DNA of 64,000 nt from contig OY821749.1 of the NCBI GenBank assembly GCA_963682055.1, positions 2,964,336 to 3,028,335 of the forward strand, in the 5' to 3' direction. Source of the DNA: Primula veris (taxonomy: Eukaryota; Streptophyta; Magnoliopsida; Ericales; Primulaceae). Positions within the stretch are counted from its first letter, which is position 1; each line of letters begins with the position of its first letter. The notes under the pieces are model-generated. The model did not search any database. It saw nothing but the letters and a program-made list of their open reading frames with translations, and was not told where the DNA came from. The position numbers were made by a program, and so were the translations under genes. This document shows positions 12,054 through 22,885 of the stretch, piece by piece.

Positions 12054-12136
12054 CTAGAAATGTGATTGATATAGGCCCAAAAAACAAAAAGACTAAACTA
12101 AATAAAAGTTTGGACCTATATCAATCACATTTCTAG
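12054..12136. repeat. Near-perfect short hairpin
   Basis: Left arm 12054-12079 (CTAGAAATGTGATTGATATA then GGCCCA) and right arm 12111-12136 are complementary at 25 of 26 positions, with a 31-base A-rich loop. It could be a tiny foldback transposon or a small-RNA precursor. The arms are not flanked by an obvious target duplication. Confidence 0.6.
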
Positions 12137-12688
12137 TACAATACAAATATGAAAGAGATTTTTTTTTTTTTTTTTTTTCCGAATACAATCAAAATATGAA
12201 AGAGACCTCCTCTCTTTTTTTACCTCCTCTTACTTTAATAAAATTTCGCAAAAAACTTATTTTTGTGCCATGTACGTATTGCCAATTTACATTCCTATTC
12301 TATCTCTACAAATAATTGTTTTCTTAAAAAAACGAAAAGACTTTGGGAAAAACATTCACCCATTGAAACGTATTTATGTATAGTGTTATTTTATTTCAAA
12401 CAATAGGAATGAAATAGAGTTATACTAAACTAGAAGCATGATTTATGTTTTTTTTAAATTTAAAAATTCAACTTGAGGTATGGTGTGACATGGTGGGGGG
12501 ATGAATAGGATGTGCTTGTACGTGTTGAATAATGATATGAGCAATGAAGTCATATTTGATTAATCGTGATGTTATCCATGATCTTGACATACTAATTAAT
12601 TAATTAATTATTACTAGTATCTTCTTTTTTTACAATATTTTTCTCAAAATCAACCAAAATATTTCTAGAAATTTTCGGACAGAATGCA

Positions 12689-13318
12689 CCAGACTCCTAC
12701 TGTAAAATGGAGTACTCAAACTCCTACTAGAGTCCTAGGATTTAATTGAGGAAATTTAATGGCTTAAACCAAAGTTACAAATTAGATTTTTAAAATTAAA
12801 AAAAAAACAATAAACAATAAAACTAGAACTTTCGAAAAACCCAAGTAAAAATGGAGAACCTTAATTAATACCACCTTAAAATTAATTATTAATTAAAACA
12901 AAAAACATTATTTATATTATCATCAAACATTGTAATGAAAAAAGAAAACCATAAAACCAACATTCCGTTTCAATAAAAACTCAAATAAAAAAATAGAAAT
13001 TTAGTTGGTAACACTCTAAATTTAATTATTAATTAAAATTAATAAAAAAACATTATTAGTTTTTTTTTTATCAAAACTTAGTATTAATTATTTAATCATG
13101 TTGGATAGTACGTACCATATGTAAAGATCTGATGGCTAAAATAAAAAGACCGAGTAAAATAAAAAGATTGAGTAAAGATCTTTGTGGGTAAAGATCACGT
13201 GTAATATTTCCATAATAGAGTATTTCTATTTTAACCATCGGATCAAAATGAATCTAAATCTTATGGTCTAAATGAGAGGAGTATGAGGACTCCACTATGT
13301 CCTAGGAGTCTAGTCTGG
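12689..13318. mobile_element. Possible TIR element, about 630 bp
   Basis: The left end CCAGACTCCTACT and the right end (complement beginning CCAGACTAGACTCCTAGG) are imperfect inverted repeats over about 45 bases; both contain GGAGT/ACTCC and AGTCCTAGGA blocks. The inside is AT-rich and non-coding. No target duplication is clear, so the borders are tentative. Confidence 0.4.
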
Positions 13319-13546
13319 CTCCCCCTTTTTGAAATTTTCTAACAGTTGAAAATATGGTTCCCTTTTGCAAACTAGTAAATCTGAAGATCGATTTGGACAA
13401 TGAATGATCTTGATGTGGTCACTGTAGTAACAAAATACGTTGCAATGTCATATCATCTAGAACAATGTCACAATTCAATTATCAAAATATTTCAGCAACA
13501 ATTGTAATTGATGTGATTAGATAGTTTCCATAGTCTATGAGAGTCT

Positions 13547-13752
13547 CACTTTATAAACGCAATATAAGAAAAAATTCATTTACCGACAGTTTATTTTTTT
13601 TTAAAACTGTCGGTAAAGTGAGTGTCGTTAAATTTCAGCAACAGTTTAGCAGCATAATTAATTGTTATTCTGTTGTTAAAATTTAGCGACACTTATTTTA
13701 ACAGCAATTTTCAAAAAGTAAATTGTTGATAAATGAACTTATTATTAGAGTG
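13547..13752. mobile_element. CACTA-like miniature element
   Basis: It starts CACTTTATAAACGC and ends TATTATTAGAGTG, with related ATTCATTTACCGACAG / TTGATAAATGAA sequence just inside. TTTACCGACAGTTT and its complement AAACTGTCGGTAAA form an internal hairpin near 13581-13619. CACT...AGTG ends and GTCGGTAAA/GTCGCTAAA-type subterminal motifs are usual for CACTA elements. No 3-bp target duplication is visible. Confidence 0.45.
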
Positions 13753-14301
13753 ACGCATGTATGATATGAGAATGAAATCAATCCATTAATAAACAACATT
13801 TTTGTTCTATTCGTTTTTAATTGTATCATTAGATTCATTATTGGGTAAATTATCAGAATAATATTATAAAGATACAATTTTAATTATCTTAAGAACCCGG
13901 ATGTGACCGACGTGACCGACGTTCGTATTAAATCATAAAGGTATGACCCTTCCTGGACGTTAATTTTGTCTTTGATAGGTTGATTGCACGTCAAGGTCCA
14001 TAATGAACTCGTATTTCAAGATAGCGATGTTATTTATTTTTCAATATGGTGCACAATTCTTTTGTTAGCCATCTCTTTTGTTTTTCTATTTGTAATATTG
14101 TTAGGCTCTTCATAATCGAAAGGATGGAGAATGGTGAGCGACATGAACATGATTATATCGTTATGTAGCTCGACCAGTGATTCAATAGATACATTATGTA
14201 TAGTAGTTAACTTGCCGTATTTCTAGTATTCTACATTGCATTGTATTTACGACACAAAGGAGAATTATGACATGACAAAGTTCCATTCGCTCTACAGATT
14301 A
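13753..14301. other. Spacer between two CACTA-type elements
   Basis: AT-rich sequence without a coding frame. Nothing was recognised apart from two adjacent copies of GTGACCGACGT-like sequence near 13902-13922. Confidence 0.4.
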
Positions 14302-14438
14302 TACTACAAAAATATGGCAATTTAGAAACACCAAAATCGGTTGCGAATCTGTCACAAAAGAGTGTTAGTAACAATTCAGTGACGGTAGAAAAGCTGTCCC
14401 TGAATCAAGCGTCGCTAAATTAGTGACAGCTAGAAGAA

Positions 14439-14620
14439 ACGTCACTAATAACTGTGACGGAATGACGACAGGTAGGCCGTAACTAAATTAGCAACGAGAT
14501 GTCATTTCATGGCCGTGCAACTACGTCACTAATAACAGTGACGGAATGGCGACAGGCATGCCGTAACTAAATTAGCAACGAGCTGTCATTTCATGGCCGT
14601 TGCAACTACGTCACTAATTC
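14439..14620. repeat. CACTA subterminal tandem repeat, 85-bp period
   Basis: The motif ACGTCACTAATAAC recurs at about 14439, 14523 and 14608. Each copy continues with GTGACGGAATG, GACAGG, CCGTAACTAAATTAGCAACG and TGTCATTTCATGGCCGT. Such GC-richer subterminal repeats are where the CACTA DNA-binding protein docks. Confidence 0.7.
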
Positions 14621-14922
14621 ATTACCGAGCCGTTACGATTGTTTTTTTAAAAAGTATGAAATTTCCGTCACGATTCCATCGATAATGCGTTGCCAATTAA
14701 ACAAAGAAACAAGAATATTATTTATTAAAATAATAATGATTTTTTAAATTATATTAATTTAATTAAGAAATGATATTTAATAAAATTAATAACAAGTGAT
14801 ATTACCATTAATAAAAGTGTATCCAACATACAAACTTTAAAAAACTAAAATAACTATCAACTTATATACAAACTCTGAAAAACTAAAAGAATTATCTAGT
14901 ATTCGATGGCCAGTGGTTACAC

Positions 14923-17900
14923 TCAACTAAGAAGATTGATAACAAATTCGTCATTGTTGACTCCGACTATGTTCTCTTCACCTCCGGATATGCTATCATC
15001 CATTGCATGCTCGTTGCCATCACCGTAGTTTGTCTCAGAGATCCTTTCATAGCCTCCATCTGTTGTTTCAACTTGTGGTAAATTTGTGTCATGACAGTCA
15101 CCCGACCCGGCCCCTATCATATCATTTACAACATTATGAATGGTTTCATTCAGTGTCGAATCCAACTTTGACTGTATAATTTCAGCAATAAGGTTATCGT
15201 CGATCATCAGTCCAGGTGTACTCAACCTTTGAATTCCTCCAATTGGAGTGTAAATCGACTCTGTTTGTGCCGCAGTCCACCTCCCTTTTTTTGGTGGTCC
15301 GATTACCTGAAGAAAACGCTCGTCATCATCAATCGGGCAGGGTTGTCCCTCGATATCGCAGATAGAACCGGTTAGCATTTGGGAAGCCAGTGCATCATCT
15401 TCAATCTTTTTCTTGTCATATGCCTCCTGCAATTAGAAAAAAATGTATTAACTGAAGAACAAATAATAACGAGAAATTTTATATTTAGATGATTGTAACG
15501 GTTGTACAATCAAGTCTATACTCATATGCTTATAAGTTTGGCATTTTTCTAAATATAAGCAAAATTTGTAATTGATATTCAATTTACTGTAGTTTCAAAA
15601 TGAAAAACTAATACAACATTTATTCTATTTATATCACTTACAATTATAAGTTTGGCATTTTCATTGCATGGGTTTTCATCTTTTGTGTGTAACTTTTTAT
15701 ACACCTCTATATGCTTAGCCGGTACACCATTCTTTGACATCTCCATGGCATGTACAAAGTGCGGTTTTGAACCCCCTGTGTGTGTAGACGATGCTTCCCC
15801 ATCAACAACGCCTCCCCTACGGTTAGCCTTATTCCTTGCCGATTTCACTTGCTCCTTCGGATCCATCCAATGCTTTATGAAGGAATTCCAACAATTAGTG
15901 GATATGCTTGTTGGTTTGTCCAATTCTGCTAGCCATACTTCATTCTTCAAATGACTAATCCAGTTCCTATATCGGTCAGCTGCAAGTGTTTACCAAATCA
16001 TCCTATACTCACCATCATGGGATCTTTTCCACTTATACTTTTTCTGCCATATAAAAAACAAATATATTTATAAGAAAAGACCAACAAGTAAGCAAGTTTA
16101 AACAATTGTAGTTACCACAAACTCTGCGTAATAGTAGTTCTTTGTGTTCTTAGGAACTTTGCTCCACACTATGGCCTGATCTTCAAAAGTTTTGCGGGGG
16201 CTCCAAGCGCTCGTATGCGGGTAAAATCTTGCAAGACCAAGAGAAAAATTAAGCAATAAACAAGTCTTGTGAGTCTTCTATTCACAAAAGGTGTAGTTAA
16301 GTTCATCAGTTCATGAATCTGTTTCCAGTATATCATTAAATTTGTTTGTTTTCAATCAAATTTTTGATCCGGCTACTGTCGATATTTCCACAAGGTATTG
16401 GAGACCATGAAGAATAATTATAGGCTAGAAGGAGGAAATTTCATCAACTGGTACAATGTAGATAAGACGACTTGCTTTCCCAAGGAGTCACTACAAGATA
16501 ACATGAAAATGGTGATTAAAAAGTTCAAAAAGATCTGATCATCATAACATGCTGCTGCAGCTTATAAAAACTGAAGTAAAATACAATTTGCTTTGATCCG
16601 CCTCATTTCTCATAGCTTTAAAGACTCTAACTCAATGAGATGTCCGAAACTTGTTAATGCGTTATAGTTACAATCGTGTTAAGTGTACCTTCTGCTTAGA
16701 TATCTAGAAGAAAATTAGTAAAATATGAACAACACCGATTAATGGATCTTCAGTACGTAAGGCCTACTTTGGGTTACATTACTTCTAATGCTCTTGTACC
16801 TTTAAGTGCAAAAATGACATGCTATTTGCTGACACCCCAGTAGTATGTTTTTATGTTCTTAAAACTACCTATTTAATAAAATTATTTGTCCACAAATTTA
16901 TTTTCTTTCTCCAGCTCACGTTGTTATCAACTGCTTTCAAGTTTCAACTACTCACAGCAGAAATGGCAAGTTTTCTTTTATTCTATATCATATCAGACAC
17001 ATTCAATATGTTTTGTTACACATCTAGCACAAAAGTATAATAATGTATGCAAAATGCCACCAAACATGACCTATCAAAATAAGAAGGAACAGACTATGGA
17101 AGGTAGTATATCCTAGGGGGTTGAAAACAGTAGGCATAAAATAATGGTTGCATTGGTGATAAAGATCGAAAGAACATATTAACGTATAATAAAATATCAG
17201 AAGACTGCTACACACAAAAATACACAAAGTTAACATGAAAAATAAGCACTGATGAATCATTTATTTTGAAGGGAACAATAACTTTGTTAAGTATGACAAC
17301 AGTACTAAGCACTAACTGTCAAGATCATGGCTTCACAGTTCACACCAAATACAATATTGACATAGATTTATTTACAACAACAATAAAAATAATAATAATA
17401 ACTTACTTGAGAGTAGTTTTTCCGGCCACCGGTGTGATAAATAACGGTAGCCTTTGGCATGCATCATACAGTTCATCTGGAACTCCCTGGTTCTCATCAA
17501 TGGGCTTCAATGGCGGAGGATCAATTAGAGGTGGCGGTGCAACCGTGGGTGCGACTGCAGCCGCAGGTGGTGTTTCCACTACAAGAGGTGGTGCCACAAC
17601 CGTAGGTGCCACCGTAGCCGCAACTGTAGGTGCCACTGCAGCCATACGTGGCATTGATGCTGCAGGTGGTGGATGCATGGGCAGGCGATGGACGTTAGCA
17701 GTTTTGGATGGAAGGCCATTGCCACGATCACGTGCACGACCAGTACCGATACCGACACTACTAGACATATCTACAAAAGAGCCGTACTACATAGAATAAG
17801 GACAAGAGAAGTGTAGAATTTTATCTTACATGTTAGTATTTGACAAATTTTGTTTATTCATGTGAGATACATCAATGAGAACCACATCAATGATTATTAA

Positions 17901-19692
17901 TCTCAAATTAATGAAAATTTTTACTCAAATTAATAATCTATGCCTACGGGCTTACATGGATAAAAATATTATATTTTCAAAGTATTTAGACTGGAATTCT
18001 GAGAAGAAAAATAGGCTTTCCTTAAGATTTTTTCGATGGAGAAGCAGCTTATGAAACAAAATTACTACAGACTATATGGGTTAGGAAAATAACTTTATAT
18101 TTGAAATCAAACTGTGGAGATCTTCCTAAACCTTATCAGTTTATTACATGCTATTCTTTTTCTAGATAATTGTTTTATTAGACAAGTTTATGTGGGACAT
18201 TTTATCGAACACCTAGGGTGCATAACAAACTAAATCGGGATGGACCGCGTCCATTAGTTGACAATGAACCGCACCAGAACATGCCTACACGCAATAGAAA
18301 TACAAGGTTCATATGCTGATATACAACGTATGCATGCACGTGTAGTATTCAAACAAGGATTTGAACCAAAACGACACTTGATTTAGAAAATAGATGAGAA
18401 AATAAGGTTTCAACTCAAGGCAAATTGAACTCTGAATATGCGGAAGCAGGGTCTTCCTGAACTGTATTTGATAAAATGTATAAATTTATTTTCATGTGTG
18501 CAAATTGAGAATCAGTGACCAATAGAAAGGGGATTAAACAAGCTAATTAGCTGTTGAAAGGAAAGAAAAACCACTAATGGGTAGATATATTTTATTCGGG
18601 AAACACGCATGTACTAAAATTAGATGTCTTTTAAGCCGAATAAGGGTTTCAAATCGAAAGGGAACACAAATAAAAATTAGACCACAAAAAAATTGAAAAA
18701 AACTAGACCACAAATTTGGGAATTTGAGTTTGAACCAGAGGAGATCTTAGTACTTCTCCACAGAGAATGAGATGCAAATTCTATTTATTGCAGCATAAGA
18801 CTAAACAAAAGTACAAAACATAAAAATATTAAACTAAGTTCAAACATGCAAAATTAGAGTGCAAAACAGAGGAAACTCGAAACAGGAAAGGAAAACACAC
18901 ATATCTAAACTAAGAACACTTGATATTCTAAATTGAGATTATAATTAATACAAAAGGCCGGAATGTATAAATTAAGCATCTAATAAGAAACTTTAGTCCT
19001 TTGAACGAGAGAAAAGCTCTCTCAACTTTTAGCACGGGATAGATTTTTAACACTAACCATGCTTACGAACAGCCTAAATTAGAGTTTAAGGTTGAATTTT
19101 TAACTACTCTTAAATAATAAAAAATATAGGAATTAAACGTCAAGTATGGGAAGTCAGTACTATGAATGAGAGAAACGCACTTCCTAGCTTAAAGCGAAAG
19201 AAAAACTCGCATACATAAGTTATGTCTTATAATTGTCAAATTGATATTATATTAATCAGTTCTAGTATAAGCAGAAACATAGAAATTTGGGTTGAAATGT
19301 GGATAATAAATACCGTGAACAAGAAAATAGCTTTTAATTCACAAATAAAATTTTAACCAACGCAATATGCTGAGGTATAGAAATTAGGGTCAAAATGTGG
19401 GGAATAACTCAATTAGTACTTTGAAACAAGTGAACAACTCTTCCAAATTAAAACCGAGGAGATAGATGATGAAGATTAATCAGATATAAGCACACGTAGA
19501 AATTAGGGTTAAAAACAGCTCTTCCAATTTAGAACTGAGGAGATATTATATATGACGAAGATTAAACATATACAAATAAACGAAAATAAATATTACAGTT
19601 ATAAAATGCAGAATTGAAGATAAATATGAGCAGATATATATATGAGATTTACCTTTTGACTTGAACTTGTTGGTGAGGAAGGAGTTAATCAT
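14923..19692 (-). pseudogene. CACTA transposase-associated protein (Transposase_24-like), broken by a stop codon
   Basis: A five-exon model joins in one frame: 19692-19653, 17770-17407, 16227-16116, 16043-15642 and 15426-14923 (474 codons). Every intron has GT-AG borders. The N-terminus is followed by a Pro/Ala/Val-rich segment (MAAVAPTVAATVAPTV). The conserved part then reads LKFYPHTSAWSPRKTFEDQ, NTKNYYYAEFV and KKYKWKRSHDGEYRMIW, followed by the transposase block (WNSFIKHWMDPKEQVKSARN, THTGGSKPHF, ENAKLIIEAYDKKK). That WN...K.RN...H..G order is typical of plant Ptta/En/Spm (Transposase_24) proteins. A TAA at 15990-15992 interrupts it directly after MIW in exon 4; the rest is intact, so the stop may be recent. 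The start could instead be the ATG at 17768. The family's job is probably DNA binding during CACTA transposition. Confidence 0.7.
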
Positions 19693-19875
19693 TGTATTGG
19701 AGAGATAGAAGGGGCGTAGTGGATACAGATACAGAGGGGGCAGTTGATACCTATAGAGAGGGGGTAGTTGCTATACAGAAGTATGTGCGCATATGTTGAA
19801 GATGTGGAGTTAAACCAATTTACAATTTAATATGGCGCTCAATTTACTGTTTTTTTAGCGCCAATATTTTTGATG

Positions 19876-20093
19876 AACCCTTTTTAATCTTATTAAATTT
19901 TATTATTTAAAAGAACTTGTAAAGTTAGGAAAATATGTAAAGGAATGATGAAAAGTTAATTAACAGCAGAATATTTTAATTAAGGAAAATTAAAAAGTCA
20001 TTTTTGGATGATTATTTTTTCATATGTTATTTTCTCAGAATATTTTAGTATTAATTTCCTTATTTTCTTAAAGGTCCATTATTTGTGATATTT
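19876..20093. other. Spacer between CACTA and Cassandra-1
   Basis: AT-rich, non-coding, with no recognised repeat. Confidence 0.4.
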
Positions 20094-20383
20094 TGTGACG
20101 ACCCAGATTTTCAGGATGGAAATTCTGTTGTGCGGTGTTGTGCGTCAGTCTCACATCGCCCAGATATGAGAGTACCCGTGTGGTATATGAGCTTAAAGAT
20201 CCATCTCCTATCAACAAGGCCTTTTAAAGCCGTGCGGCACAACAGCGAGGACGGAACTCCACAGTTAAGCGTGCTTAACTTGGAGTAGTACCAGGATGGG
20301 TGACCCCCTGGTAAGTTGTGCCAAAGCGGACAATATTGTTGATACGGGCGTGGCGGTTCGGTCCGTGGGGCCGGGTCGCTACA
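20094..20383 (+). repeat. Cassandra-1 5' LTR
   Basis: 290 bp, TGTGACGACCC to GGGTCGCTACA. It carries a 5S-like domain at 20236-20322. Confidence 0.85.
20236..20322 (+). repeat. 5S rRNA-like domain with pol III internal promoter, Cassandra-1 5' LTR
   Basis: GAACTCCACAGTTAAGCGTG (A-box region, about 20254-20274) and AGTAGTACCAGGATGGGTGA (C-box region, about 20285-20305) match the corresponding parts of plant 5S rRNA. GGCACAAC at the start and GTTGTGCC at the end can close a stem, like helix I of 5S. The 5' third of real 5S rRNA is not recognisable, so this is not a functional 5S gene. It may still recruit pol III. Confidence 0.8.
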
Positions 20384-20493
20384 GATGGTATCAGAGCCTC
20401 TATCTGGCCGGAAATGTGGGGACTAGCACGTGTGTGTGAGCCCCTGAAGGACGACGTGCCCGACGAGGACGTCGTGCCTAAAGGGAGGGTGAT

Positions 20494-20784
20494 TGTGACG
20501 ACCCAGATTTCCCGGAAGGAAATTCTGTGGTGCGGTGTTGTGCGTCAGTCTCACATCGCCCAGATATGAGAGTACTCGTGTGGTATATGAGCTTAAAGAT
20601 CCATTTCCTATCAACAAGGCCTTTTAAAGCCGTGCGGCACAATAGCGAGGACGGAACTCCACAGTTAAGCGTGCTTAGCTTGGAGTAGTGCCAGGATGGG
20701 TGACCCCCCTGGGAAGTTGTGCCAAAGCTGACAATATGGTTGATACGGGCGTGGCGGTTCGGTCCGTGGGGCCGGGTCGTTACA
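20494..20784 (+). repeat. Cassandra-1 3' LTR
   Basis: 291 bp, differing from the 5' LTR at only a few positions. It carries a 5S-like domain at 20636-20723. Confidence 0.85.
20636..20723 (+). repeat. 5S rRNA-like domain, Cassandra-1 3' LTR
   Basis: Same A-box and C-box blocks as in the 5' LTR. The closing stem is weakened by AACA to AATA at 20641-20644. Confidence 0.75.
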
Positions 20785-20790
20785 GATGCT

Positions 20791-20986
20791 CATCAACAAT
20801 ATTGTCCGCTTTGGCACAACTTCCCAGGGGGGTCACCCATCCTGGTACTACTCCAAGCTAAGCACGCTTAACTGTGGAGTTCCGTCCTCGCTGTTGTGCC
20901 GCACGGCTTTAAAAGGCCTTATTGATAGGAGATGGATCTTTAAGCTCATATACCACACGGGTACTCTCATATCTGGGCGATGTGGG
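20791..20986 (-). mobile_element. Inverted Cassandra LTR fragment, left part
   Basis: The sequence is the reverse complement of the Cassandra LTR from about its base 245 back to base 60, with a 5S-like domain at 20813-20900 on the minus strand. Copia-1 interrupts it at 20987. With Cassandra-1 it makes an inverted pair of LTRs only a few bases apart. Confidence 0.8.
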
Positions 20987-22357
20987 TGTTGGTTTCCGTG
21001 TACGAAATAACAATTAATAATAAATAAAGGACTAAACAATAATTAAATAAAACCAGTGTAATCTTTATTAATTTCCAAATGAAATACAATAAACTGATTA
21101 CAACATGTAGGTACTGAATCGTAAATAAAGCAAACGTTATCAGATTATTATTAATTAATAATCTGATGTACTGATTTGCAATTAAAAGAAACTGCCGGAC
21201 TGGAAAGTATAGACTTAACAGCCGGACTGTTCTGTTATGAATTTAAAATACAGGACTGAATTGAAACTAATCTAAATACAGAATTAAATTACAGAAATGT
21301 AATTACAGCAATAAAACAGAACTTTAAACTAATTACAGAATAGTCCAAACAGAATATAAAAGCTACAGCTAAGGACAGAATATTAAAATACTGAATTGGA
21401 AAAAACAGAATGTAAAAGAAAGAATTTAAGTGCGGAAAATAAACGGACAGAATGTAAAAATTAATCAGACGAGGCTACTGTTAACAGTATGCCCTTAACC
21501 GATATTCGCCCAACCACCTTAGGTTTTTGGTTGCGTTGGCGCTTCGATCCCAAGGTACAACGTCTCTCGGAAGACTCGCCGGAAACTGGCGACGAGTCTA
21601 AGTCGAGCTTTTAGTGGGTGGTTCTCTCTGGTTCTAAGATGCTATGAATAAAAAATATATGCAGGCTTTTAGAGAGAAGATAGACTGATTTGAATGTGTG
21701 AAATGTGAAGGGATGGCTGCCTCTTTATAGAGGATTCTGAAACCGCATAATTAAATGTGGTCATTAATTTCTGGGAGTTACATCCCCAGAATCCGCCTCC
21801 AATCACTGCTGGAGTTTCAAACCTTTTAGAACTTTAGGGACTGCTCTTGTAAATATGCAAAAGTCCCTTTTCAGATTTAGTACAAGACCCAAGACCCGAG
21901 ACAAATCCCAAATCCCAAATCCCGCATCCCGCGGCCCGAGTCCCGAGACCCGAGCGAGCGCGCGCGTGTGTGGTACACACTAACCCACTCATGGGTATGC
22001 GGACTTTATTAGTTTACCAACTACATGGGATGGACTTGTATATATAGAGTAAAAAACAACCTTGTTTTTCCAATGTGGGATAACCCTCATGGTTTATTCC
22101 CACTCTCTACTCCACTTTCCAGATTTCGGTTTTTCCCTCTTTCGAGTACCAACATTCGAGTCCAATTATCATTCACACCATTCCTCCGAATAGGTCATGC
22201 GATATACCGTTGCGAAGCTCGTCGCACGAGCTACTCAAACGCATAGAGTATGGCCTCAGAAAAAGTGAGGAGTCGCATTAAAAATTGACTCAAAGTTGGT
22301 CCCTGACCACTTTGGAAAAACATGTTTAAACTACATGTTTTCCTATTTTTTCCAACA
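20987..22357 (-). repeat. Copia-1 3' LTR (left)
   Basis: 1371 bp. It carries a short GGG-array (about 21880-21965) and two ACTGCCGGACTG-type repeats near 21190-21230. Confidence 0.9.
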
Positions 22358-22885
22358 ATCCCCCACATGAATGCAATTGGCTCGAAAGCCCATGTCCTAA
22401 ATGCAAATCAAGAGAACCGCAAAAGTTCACTGCCTAAGGTCAGGTAGCGCGCGCCTTGAACCTGCTATTAGGTAGCTGTAAAGCTTTGAACCATCAAGCT
22501 TTGTGTATCCCAGAATGGCACCCGCACAGTGCCCTCTCTACCCACGTACTAGGCCTTTTAGTTGTTGCCCATATTTGGCCTGGACTGCCTTGGCAACTTC
22601 AACTCAGTGCTCTAGTGAATTAGCCCAAGCTCATCACATGGTACCGGCCTTACACACTAGTTATAGGTGTTCCAAGTCGAAAGTGTCCTGACTCACTTTA
22701 CTCGACCGTCGAGTTACTTGGATCATTAAGAGCCTCAAGCTCACCCTTACAATGGTACAAGTCTATCACTCTGTCATCACGGAGATGGGCTGGGAACTCC
22801 AGGTTCCCGAGTGCTTTGTTCGGTTGCCCCCACAGTTCAGTTTCCTTTGAACCTATCAGGAAAGATTCCGTTTAGGTTGGGTTGC

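Larger units (their letters stand above)
10691..12688. other. HSF upstream region and intergenic DNA
   Basis: The first several hundred bases should contain the HSF promoter (minus strand), but no TATA box or heat-shock element could be fixed with confidence. A TA microsatellite is at 10935-10970 and a hairpin at 12054-12136. No gene is seen. Confidence 0.4.
14302..19875 (-). mobile_element. CACTA (En/Spm) DNA transposon, non-autonomous
   Basis: The left end reads TACTACAAAAATATGGCAAT, one base from the CACTACAAAAA consensus. The right end, read on the other strand, is CATCAAAAATATTGGC, a degraded match to the same terminus. GTGACGGAATGRCGACAGG and AACTAAATTAGCAACGAG subterminal repeats lie inside the left end. 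One Transposase_24-like gene lies between them on the minus strand. The second protein of autonomous CACTA elements (TNPD, Transposase_21) was not seen in 5.6 kb. The right terminus is less sure and no 3-bp target duplication could be matched. Confidence 0.7.
20094..20784 (+). mobile_element. Cassandra TRIM retrotransposon, copy 1, complete
   Basis: Two direct LTRs of 290 and 291 bp (TGTGACGACCC...GGGTCGYTACA) bracket a 110-bp inside with no coding frame. The inside starts with a primer-binding site TGGTATCAGAGC (20386-20397), complementary to the initiator tRNA-Met 3' end. It ends with the polypurine tract AAAGGGAGGG (20480-20489). Each LTR carries a 5S rRNA-like domain, the hallmark of Cassandra. 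It has no proteins and must be moved by enzymes from other elements. The flanking bases (TATTT and GATGC) do not match; the right flank joins an inverted Cassandra LTR fragment. Confidence 0.85.

Noticed and set aside
17266..17799. Plus-strand glycine/alanine-rich frame
   Set aside because: It is antisense to exon 2 of the CACTA gene, which has good splice borders and joins a recognised family.
20236..20322. Functional 5S rRNA gene
   Set aside because: Only the middle and 3' parts resemble 5S, and the sequence lies inside a retroelement LTR.
22025..22246. 73-residue frame identical at 28581-28802
   Set aside because: It lies inside both Copia-1 LTRs; identity follows from LTR duplication, not protein constraint.
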